From positions 1 through 6,790 of the forward strand of contig DNLG01000008.1 in the NCBI GenBank assembly GCA_003488525.1: a DNA stretch of 6,790 nucleotides. The letters run 5' to 3'. Below, piece by piece: positions 1-6,700 of the stretch; the stretch's first letter is position 1, and every line of letters starts with the position of its first letter. A program made the position numbers and the translations under genes. Origin of the DNA: Bacteroidota bacterium. Its GTDB lineage: Bacteria > Bacteroidota > Ignavibacteria > Kapaibacteriales > Kapaibacteriaceae. The notes under the pieces are model-generated. The model was not told the DNA's origin. It did no database searches and saw only the letters and a program-made list of their open reading frames with translations.

Positions 1-10
1 ACCTCACACC

Positions 11-613
11 TTAACGAGAGTAATACTCAATCACCAGCGGCACTTCGCAGATAGCTGGGACCTCTTCGCGAGGGGGCAGGTAGAGGAACTTGACCGAGTA
101 ATCGGCCTTGCTCAGGTCGAGATATGGTGGAGGGCTGGCCGAGCGGATGGCTTCCTGGATGGCTTCCACCTTGCGGCTCTTTTCGCGAATAGCGATCACA
201 TCGTTCGGCTGAACCGCATATGCCGGCATGTCGACCTTCTTGCCGTTCACCGAGATGTGGCCGTGACGAACATACTGACGCGCAGCATACATAGAGCGAG
301 CAAGGCCCGAGCGGAATACCAATGAGTCGAGGCGCTGCTCAAGTAGCTGCACCAGAATGTCCACCTTGTTACCCTGGATACGGGCAGCCTTGGCGATGTA
401 GTTGGTCATCTGACGCTCGTGCAGGTTGTACTGCAGACGCAGACGCTGCTTCTCGAGAAGCTGCTTGGCGTAGTCAGAAAGCTTGGCCCGCTTCTTAGCG
501 GCGCCGTGCTGGCCCGGAGGGGCCGGATTGCGATCAAGATACTTGCGCGACTTCGGCGTCACGGAGAAGCCGAGCTTGCGCGAGATCTTGACCTTTGGTC
601 CGTTGTACTTCAT
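11..613 (-). CDS. rpsD: 30S ribosomal protein S4 (zinc-free type)
   Basis: Ribosomal protein S4 binds 16S rRNA early in assembly of the 30S subunit and helps form its shoulder and the mRNA entry channel. The 200-residue product shows the family pattern throughout. The N-terminus is GPKVKISRKLGF, followed by NPAPPGQHG and KKRAKLSDYAKQLLEKQ. The S4 RNA-binding domain spans about residues 92-153 (LEQRLDSLVFRSGLARS, then ARQYVRHGHISVNGKKV), and the end is VIEYYSR. The N-terminal zinc-finger cysteines of the C+ form are absent, as in Bacteroidota S4. I chose the ATG at 613 because GAGG sits 6 bases upstream (620-623) and the protein then aligns with family starts of the MARYTGPK kind. An in-frame ATG at 631 would add six residues, has no Shine-Dalgarno and lies inside a hairpin. 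The gene is separated by a terminator from the surface-protein operon upstream. After the stop only ten bases remain; they contain GTGAGG, which could be the ribosome site of a downstream gene. Confidence 0.97.
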   Translation of the reverse strand: MKYNGPKVKISRKLGFSVTPKSRKYLDRNPAPPGQHGAAKKRAKLSDYAKQLLEKQRLRLQYNLHERQMTNYIAKAARIQGNKVDILVQLLEQRLDSLVFRSGLARSMYAARQYVRHGHISVNGKKVDMPAYAVQPNDVIAIREKSRKVEAIQEAIRSASPPPYLDLSKADYSVKFLYLPPREEVPAICEVPLVIEYYSR

Positions 614-619
614 GTCGTA

Positions 620-623
620 CCTC
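620..623 (-). promoter_or_regulatory. Shine-Dalgarno of rpsD, decides the start
   Basis: On the minus strand GAGG is followed by six bases (TACGAC) and then the ATG at 613. No comparable purine-rich site precedes the alternative in-frame ATG at 631, where the upstream bases are CCCCATTTCG. This fixes the S4 start at 613. Confidence 0.7.
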
Positions 624-642
624 GCTCCCATCGAAATGGGGC
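624..642 (-). promoter_or_regulatory. UUCG-loop hairpin in the rpsD leader
   Basis: On the minus strand CCCAT, then TTCG, then ATGGG forms a perfect 5-bp stem with a UUCG tetraloop (arms 636-640 and 627-631). Two more G-C pairs (641-642 with 624-625) extend it if one A at 626 bulges. The hairpin ends one base before the GAGG ribosome site and includes the non-used ATG at 631. The base pairing is seen directly. A role in translation control, for example feedback by S4, is inference; it could equally be a simple structured leader. Confidence 0.5.
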
Positions 643-712
643 AACATTGTTAGAAATTCCCTGCCAGGGGGTACTTCCCGTAGGCTGAGTTTTACAGAGC
701 CACGAAGATACG

Positions 713-734
713 AAAAAACGGGTACTGGGTACCC
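713..734 (-). terminator. Rho-independent terminator after the OmpA-like gene
   Basis: Starting five bases after the TAG stop of the OmpA-like gene, the minus strand reads GGGTAC, CCA, GTACCC, then G and six T residues. This is a perfect 6-bp stem (arms 729-734 and 720-725) with a 3-base loop, followed by a T tract at 713-718. A T-G wobble can lengthen the stem by one pair. It should end transcription of the three-gene surface operon before rpsD. The overlapping 12-base palindrome CTGGGTACCCAG is part of the same structure. Confidence 0.78.
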
Positions 735-739
735 AGCGC

Positions 740-2803
740 CTATTCCAACGGAGTCTCGATCGTAATGATCACCGTTCGCGAGTACAGTCGTCCTTCGGGC
801 GAGTCGTTGTCAAACAACTCGTCAGCGCTTCCGTAGCCAACTGCGCTACCGGGCGGGAGATTAAGTCGGGATGCAACGGCCTGGGCGCGACGTTCCGACA
901 GGCGCAGGTTGTAGTCCGGAGCACCGACCCGGTCGGTGTAGCCCTCCACGGTGACCTTGGACTTTTCGGTGATGCGCGGCCGTATGGTGGCGATAATGCG
1001 TTCGTGCTGCTTGGTAAACTCCGACTCATTATAGCCGAAGATGATCATGTTGAACCGCTCAAGACGCTTGTCTTTTCGGTAGAGCTGCTCGACATCATAG
1101 CCGCGCAAGCGCACGGTATCTGTTACACCGGTGACGTCATTGACCGTCATCGAGTAGGAAAGGGGCTCCTGCGTACGCGGATACACGTCGGTGCGATCGC
1201 CGATGTTCCAGGCAATTGGACTCGGCACAGGCCCCGTTCCGCTGATGGCATCGAGCCGACGAGCCCCCTGATAAACCTCGAGTTTCCAGTCTTTCACGGT
1301 CGTGTCGGTTGCCACATCTGCCTTAAGGGCGATGGACGCCGCATTCATCGTGCGAACGGTATCGGTAAAGAAGATCGGATCGAGGAGACGAGATTCCTGG
1401 CTAGTGATCTCGACGCGCCTGTTTTCGGCGGTTCCGTCAGCTACATTAATGTTCGACGGGTTCTCTGGCAGGTCTCTCGCCTGCACTTGCAGGCGAGAGG
1501 GTTCGATACCCCATACGCGCAGTAGATATTCCTGCACGTTGTACGCACGCTGACGTGAAAGGTCGCGATTGGCCTTCTCCGGACCGTTGTTCGAGTTGCA
1601 TCCCGTGATGACGATCTTGTCCGCCGGATTGCTCTTAAGCTTGTACCCGATGATGTTCAGAATGTCTTGATAGATCGCCACCGTTCCGGCACCATTGAGA
1701 TGGTCGAGCGTATAGGAAGAGACCTCGCTCGGGTTCAACCTTTTGTAGCGCGACGGGATCTCCGAACTCATCTCGTCGAAAAAGACGTAGTTGAGCAATG
1801 CATATAGATTCAACGAAACGATGTTGCTTACGGCAAGCTTCGGGGCCGCAAGGGGCTGTCCTGACGCATCAAGCATTTGCGCGGTGATGCCCCGCACGGA
1901 GACCTTCGCAATACGCTTCTCAGGCTCCGGTTGCCTGACCTCAGCCACAACGGTGTCGCGCACCGGCGGCGGTGGTGGAGGCGGAGGGGGCGGCGGCGGC
2001 GGCGGTGGACGTGGCGTGCTCCGCTCTGTGTAGTTCTGCCAGGCAAGGCCAACACCGAGGCGGATCGACGTCATGCTCCACGGCTGCGCAGACTGAAGAT
2101 TCGAAAGTCCGATGTTCGCTACGAGCTCGGGTTCGATACGCCACTGCTGGTCCGACGAGATCGGGATTGAGTATCGGACACCAAGAACAGCGGCAAAGCG
2201 CGTTGAGGCAACGCCCGGAATTGCGGCCGAGTCGAGAGCGAAGCGCGTACGCGTCCCGTCCTGATAGACAATATCCGTGGGCGAAACAATGAACTCGCGC
2301 TGCGAGAACGATGACGACATCAGGAAGCCCAGCCGGAACCCACCAAGCAGACTCAATCGCGGGGCAACATCGTAGCCGGCTACCGGTGCAACGCTCAGGA
2401 ACGACCGCGCCGTCGAGAGCTCATAGCCGATGAGTGCGAGCTCATCAATTCCTTCCGGAGCGATCACCTGTGTCTGCTCCGTGGAGAGCATGGCCGAGTG
2501 ATAATCAAAGCCGAGACGAATCTCTGCGCGAAACGCGTCGGTGAACCGCATGTGCCCAAGTACGTCCACCATCGGCATCATTCCGGAAGCGGTCGAGTAC
2601 TCGGGACAGCAGCTGGGGACACCCGGCAAACCCCGAATGGGTGCGTTGTGCAGATCAAGCCCGCCACCGACAACTCCGGAGACTCCATATCGCGAATCAT
2701 AAAAGCGCGCATCTGAACTATCAGACTGCGCCACACAGACGAATCGCATGCCCATCGTACCAATGAGCAGCAGCAGGAGCCAACGCAGTGGGAGTATCTT
2801 CAC
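740..2803 (-). CDS. Outer-membrane protein with barrel-like N-terminus, polyproline linker and two OmpA-like domains
   Basis: Predicted 687-residue envelope protein joining the outer membrane to peptidoglycan. Residues 1-26 form a signal peptide (MKILPLRWLLLLLIG, likely cut near VAQ|S). Residues about 38-256 alternate short polar and aromatic strands with turns, as in an outer-membrane beta-barrel. Residues 266-280 are fifteen consecutive prolines. The first OmpA-like domain spans about 333-466 (ANRDLSRQRA, ENRRVEI). Residues 473-577 are a beta-rich spacer, possibly Ig-like. The second OmpA-like domain spans about 585-683 and carries the motif GYTDRVG...NLRLSERRAQAV, with D624 and R639 matching the diaminopimelate-binding Asp and Arg of E. 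coli OmpA. In the first domain the Asp position is Ser404, so it may not bind peptidoglycan in the usual way. The start is GTG, chosen because it gives a complete signal peptide; its ribosome site is weak (GGGAAG). It begins 8 bases after the upstream stop, so the two are very likely cotranscribed. Specific function is unknown; a partner of the upstream fibre is inference. Confidence 0.88.
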   Translation of the reverse strand: MKILPLRWLLLLLIGTMGMRFVCVAQSDSSDARFYDSRYGVSGVVGGGLDLHNAPIRGLPGVPSCCPEYSTASGMMPMVDVLGHMRFTDAFRAEIRLGFDYHSAMLSTEQTQVIAPEGIDELALIGYELSTARSFLSVAPVAGYDVAPRLSLLGGFRLGFLMSSSFSQREFIVSPTDIVYQDGTRTRFALDSAAIPGVASTRFAAVLGVRYSIPISSDQQWRIEPELVANIGLSNLQSAQPWSMTSIRLGVGLAWQNYTERSTPRPPPPPPPPPPPPPPPVRDTVVAEVRQPEPEKRIAKVSVRGITAQMLDASGQPLAAPKLAVSNIVSLNLYALLNYVFFDEMSSEIPSRYKRLNPSEVSSYTLDHLNGAGTVAIYQDILNIIGYKLKSNPADKIVITGCNSNNGPEKANRDLSRQRAYNVQEYLLRVWGIEPSRLQVQARDLPENPSNINVADGTAENRRVEITSQESRLLDPIFFTDTVRTMNAASIALKADVATDTTVKDWKLEVYQGARRLDAISGTGPVPSPIAWNIGDRTDVYPRTQEPLSYSMTVNDVTGVTDTVRLRGYDVEQLYRKDKRLERFNMIIFGYNESEFTKQHERIIATIRPRITEKSKVTVEGYTDRVGAPDYNLRLSERRAQAVASRLNLPPGSAVGYGSADELFDNDSPEGRLYSRTVIITIETPLE
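1474..1499. repeat. Perfect 12-bp inverted repeat inside the OmpA-like gene
   Basis: CTCTCGCCTGCA at 1474-1485 is the exact reverse complement of TGCAGGCGAGAG at 1488-1499, with CT between them. In RNA it would fold into an 11-bp stem with a 4-base loop. On the minus strand it encodes SRLQVQAR near the end of the first OmpA-like domain. No T tract follows on either strand, so it is not a standard terminator. Function unknown. Confidence 0.9.
1964..2008 (-). repeat. Fifteen consecutive proline codons
   Basis: Residues 266-280 of the OmpA-like protein are all proline. The codons are mixed (CCG most often, with CCA, CCT and CCC), so this is not a pure trinucleotide run. It lies between the barrel and the first OmpA-like domain, so it probably acts as a stiff spacer across the periplasm. 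Such a run normally needs elongation factor P for translation. Confidence 0.95.
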
Positions 2804-2810
2804 GTAGGTC

Positions 2811-3701
2811 TTACTTCCCGATGATCACAGCTCGTGAATGCGTCTCCTGTCCGTTCATCAGCACAACGAAGTACTGTCCACTCGGCAGGTACTCAGATGG
2901 AAGTGCGATCTCATGACGTCCGGCAGTGAGTTCACCATCGTACAGTGTGCGAATGGGTCGCCCCATTCCATCAACGAGCAGAGCACTGTAATGTGAATTC
3001 TGTCCTGCGCTAACCGATACGACGGCATCGCGGACGATAGGGTTGGGATAGACGCCGATGATCCCTGTTGCGTTGCTGCGTTTGATCAGACGCACCGTAT
3101 CACCCTCACGGCACAGACCTAGCACCGTGAACTCACCGTTCTCTTTGATCGCTCGGATAAAACCACCGCGTGGCCATTCGACGGAGACGATCTCAAGGGG
3201 GCTCTTTTCGACGGTGCCGAGTGCAACAAGGAACGGAAGCTCGGCAATGATCCCCACGGAGTCCGTCACCGTTGCTCTGACGGTCATGATCGCATCGTCA
3301 CCCACAAAGCGCACGGACTGACTGCCCTTGTGGACCAGGACCGTTCGATTGTAACGAAGGGTAACAATGACGTCACGTGGTCCATCCCGCAGGAGATTGC
3401 GCGAGGTAGCGAGGATCACCGGAACAGATACGGTCGTTCCAATGTCGCCTTCACTGCGCGGGATGATCACCCGCGTTGTTGCCTTTGGCTGTCGGTACCA
3501 GAATCCGATACCCGTCTCGACATTCGACTGCCTGGCCATGCCAACGATGCCCTGACCCAGCGAGCCCTGAATGCTTGCATTCGAACCGCTGCGTGCATTC
3601 ACCGCGCCGTTACTGATCACCGATCTGCGGAGCTGCTGCCCCGAGACCGTCGTGATCGCGAGCAGGATCGCGATGAAACAGATATGCGCCGATATCCGCA
3701 T
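2811..3701 (-). CDS. Secreted protein with cohesin-like region and T9SS type A sorting domain
   Basis: Predicted 296-residue exported protein. It begins with a signal peptide (MRISAHICFIAILLAITTVSG, cut near residue 21). A short segment with SLGQGIVGM and GFWY at about 48-69 follows, recurrent in secreted proteins of Bacteroidota and relatives. Residues about 86-195 resemble a cohesin-type beta-sandwich (TVSVPVILATSRNLL, then DVIVTLRYNRTVLV). The C-terminal domain (about 216-296) has the features of T9SS type A sorting signals: GVYPNPIV, LLVDGMGRPIRTLYDGEL, AGRHEIALP, YLPSGQYFVVL and a final basic strand. Such domains direct passage through the type IX translocon and then surface attachment or release. 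The start is ATG at 3701, two bases after the fibre gene's stop; a GTG at 3707, overlapping that stop as GTGA, would add two residues and is nearly as good. The OmpA-like gene begins 7 bases after this stop. The molecular role is unknown; anchoring or presenting the fibre is inference. Confidence 0.85.
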   Translation of the reverse strand: MRISAHICFIAILLAITTVSGQQLRRSVISNGAVNARSGSNASIQGSLGQGIVGMARQSNVETGIGFWYRQPKATTRVIIPRSEGDIGTTVSVPVILATSRNLLRDGPRDVIVTLRYNRTVLVHKGSQSVRFVGDDAIMTVRATVTDSVGIIAELPFLVALGTVEKSPLEIVSVEWPRGGFIRAIKENGEFTVLGLCREGDTVRLIKRSNATGIIGVYPNPIVRDAVVSVSAGQNSHYSALLVDGMGRPIRTLYDGELTAGRHEIALPSEYLPSGQYFVVLMNGQETHSRAVIIGK

Positions 3702-3703
3702 GA

Positions 3704-6700
3704 TCACTCAATCACCGTGATGTAGAAGTCCTGTTCTACAGGATCAATGGCTGCGTTGGTCACGTTCTGAACGCGAAACACAACGTTCCCGGCTTCAGCT
3801 CGTGCCCATGCGATGATGAGGCCGTCGTTCAGGTCAGCGACGGGGCTGATCATCACCGACTGTCCCACAGCGGCATTACCAAATGCAACCGTCACCGTCA
3901 GTCCGGCATTTGCGGCTACGTTGGCGATGTTAACGGTGATCGTGCGTTTGATAATATTGGTGATCGTGTTTCCATTCGTGCCGAAGCGTGAGGTGCCGCG
4001 AACATCCAGCTTCGTTGTCGGAGATGATGTCCCGATACCAACATTCGCATTATCGCCAAGGACAATGGCGTTGCTGACGTTCACCGTCGCACCGGAGCCG
4101 ATGGCGGTCGCATTCGTCAGATTATTATCCGCTGTGGCGTTCTCGCCGATCAGGACGACTCCCGTGGCGTTGTTCAGGTTCTGTCCGGCACGGAAGCCGA
4201 TCAGAATGTTCTTGTTCGACGACGACCCGAGCATGTTCGTTCCGGCCTGATATCCGATGAACGTGTTGTGGTCGCCACCGGCGTTAAGCTTGCCGGCTTC
4301 AGTTCCAACAAACGTATTCGCAAAACCGAGATCGGTTTGTTCGCCCGCAGACTTACCGACAAAGACGTTATCGTTCGTGTTGTCAAGTTTCGCACCGGCA
4401 CTGCTACCAACGACCGTGTTGGCGGTTCCGCCTCGAAGCACACTACCGGCCTCAAATCCCAAAAGTGTATTGTCATTGGACGTGCCCAGCGCCCCCTCGC
4501 CCATCGCGTTGCTTCCGACGATGGTGTTGCGCGATCCGCTCCCAAGAGTTGCACCGGCAGTGTTACCGACCATCGTGTTGTCGGCACCTCCGATAGAGAC
4601 ACCGGCTTTGTATCCGAACGCCGAATTGCGGCTGCCCGAAACGTTGCCGTTGAGAGCTCGATATCCGACCGCGACATTCTCGATGCCGGAAGTATTCTGC
4701 TTCAAGGCTTCAAAACCCAAGGCCGTCAGACCGTTCACGTTCGTGACCGAGCTTCCGGCGGCCGAACCGATGAACACGTTCTCATTGGAGGTCATGTTCA
4801 AGCCTGCCTGGTAGCCGATGGCGATGTTATCGGAACCTGAGACAATGGCGTTTGCGGCATCGCGGCCAACCGCCACGTTTCGCGCTCCACTAGTCAGCGA
4901 TGGTGCCACATTCGATCCAACCATCACGTTGTTTGCTCCGGTGCTGTTGAGACTACCGGCTCCACCAACGAACACACCCGAATTCTTCAGACGAAGCACG
5001 GCCTGATCATTGATAGCGTAGAACTTTCCGTCATTCACGTTGATGCTTGCATTTGAACGAAGTCCCCAGGCCACCCCTGCACCCGTGACGTTGGCTTCGA
5101 GTGTGAGCGCCGTAGCATTGAATCCGCCGATTCGTGCAGAGGATATGATACGGGCACCCTCAGCATTATCACCGTTCGCGTTCACCTCATCATAGCCGAC
5201 GTCAAAGAGTCGGCGACCACGGTTCATCGCTCCCTGACCACCCGTGACGTCGAACTTTACGTAGGTGCCTTCGGTGGCAACATCGGACCATGAAACGTTG
5301 GTACCGTCGGTGACAAGTGCCTTGCCGGTATTCCCGGTCTGCGTTGGCAGCAATGCATTACGCGCGGCCTGGGCAGTTGCCGCGCCCGTACCACCGCGAT
5401 TGATCGCCAGCGTTCCGGTCGTGCCAGCCCCGTTCAGCGCTGTCATAATGTTCGTTCCGGCGCCGGCGGCGATGGTTGGGTTCGGATAGTTGCCGGCGAG
5501 ATCACCGCCAGCGGCACCCGTCGGGGCGACACCGGTGATCGTGGTATTTACGGCGTTGGTGATGCGGCCCTGTGCATCGATCGTGATGGTGGGCACTTGC
5601 GTCCCCGTTCCAAACGTGCCGGCCGTAACGGCCGTATTTGCGAGCTTGGCGGCTGTTACAGAGCCATCAACGAGCTTGGCCGTCGACACCGATCCGTCGG
5701 CAAGCTTGGCGACCGTGACCGCGTTATCAGCCAGATCAGTCGTGGTAATTGTCCCATCCAGGATCTTCGCGCCAGTGATCGTGTTGGCCGCGATATCGGC
5801 ATCGAGGATCGTTCCGTTCAGAATATTCTCGGTCTTCACGGCATCATTGGCGATCGTCGGATTCGGGTACGATCCCGAAAGGTCGCCACCGGCAGCACCC
5901 GTCGGGGCAGCTCCGGTGATGGTAACCGCACCGGCATTGGTGAGGCGACCCTGGGCATCAACGGTGAAGGTAGCAACCTGGGTTGCAGAACCATATGAAC
6001 CCGGTGTAACGCCGGTAGCGGCAAGCTTTGATGCCGTAACAGCACCATCCGTGATCTTCAGCGTTGTCACCGCATTATCGGCAAGTTTCGCGCCCGTCAC
6101 GGCACCATCATTGATCTTGGAGGTGGTGACAGCGTTTGTGGCAATGCTTGGTCCGGGATAGGTACCCGTAAGATCGCCGCTTGCAGCGCCACCCGGAGCG
6201 ACACCGGAGATGGTCGCATTGGCAGCGGTTGTCAGTCGACCTTGAGCATCGACCGTGAACGTTGCAACCTGTGTGGCCGAACCGTAGTTGCCGGAGGCCA
6301 CTGTTGTGTTCGCGAGCTTCAGCGCCGTCACGCTTGCATCAGCAAGCTTGGCCGTCGACACCGACGCATCCGCGAGCTTGGCCGTTGTTACCGACGCATC
6401 CGCGAGCTTGGCCGTTGTTACCGAAGCATCCGCGAGCTTGGCCGTCGACACCGACGCATCCGCGAGCTTGGCCGTTGTTACCGACGCATCCGCGAGCTTG
6501 GCCGTTGTTACGGCTGCATCAGCGATTCGATTGGTGACCACGGCATTGAGCGCGATCGTCGGATTCGGATAGGTACCGGCCAGATCGCCCCCTGCCGCGC
6601 CTGTCGGCGACGTACCGGCGATGGTGGTATTCACAACGGAGGTGATACGTCCGGCTGCATCGACCGTAATGGTTGGAACCGTGGTAGCGGTTCCGTAGGT

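Noticed and set aside
632..712. Promoter of rpsD
   Set aside because: TATCTTCG on the minus strand resembles the Bacteroidota -7 box TAnnTTTG with one mismatch, but there is no TTTG -33 box at suitable spacing, so no promoter is called.
1004..1525. 173-codon plus-strand frame
   Set aside because: Antisense to the second OmpA-like domain and spacer, with no family resemblance; the minus-strand protein is well supported.
5490..6161. 223-codon open frame on the plus strand, and similar plus-strand frames across 3813-6572
   Set aside because: They are antisense to the repetitive fibre gene; their composition (Ala, Val, Pro, Ser rich) mirrors the repeats and they have no recognisable domain.
6331..6510. 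Possible CRISPR array because of 30-bp direct repeats
   Set aside because: The repeats are adjacent with no unique spacers, and they encode a 10-residue protein repeat in frame.
6632..6634. GTG as the start of the fibre gene
   Set aside because: The frame stays open to the window edge and upstream residues match the later modules (TITVDAAGRIT), so this codon is an internal valine.
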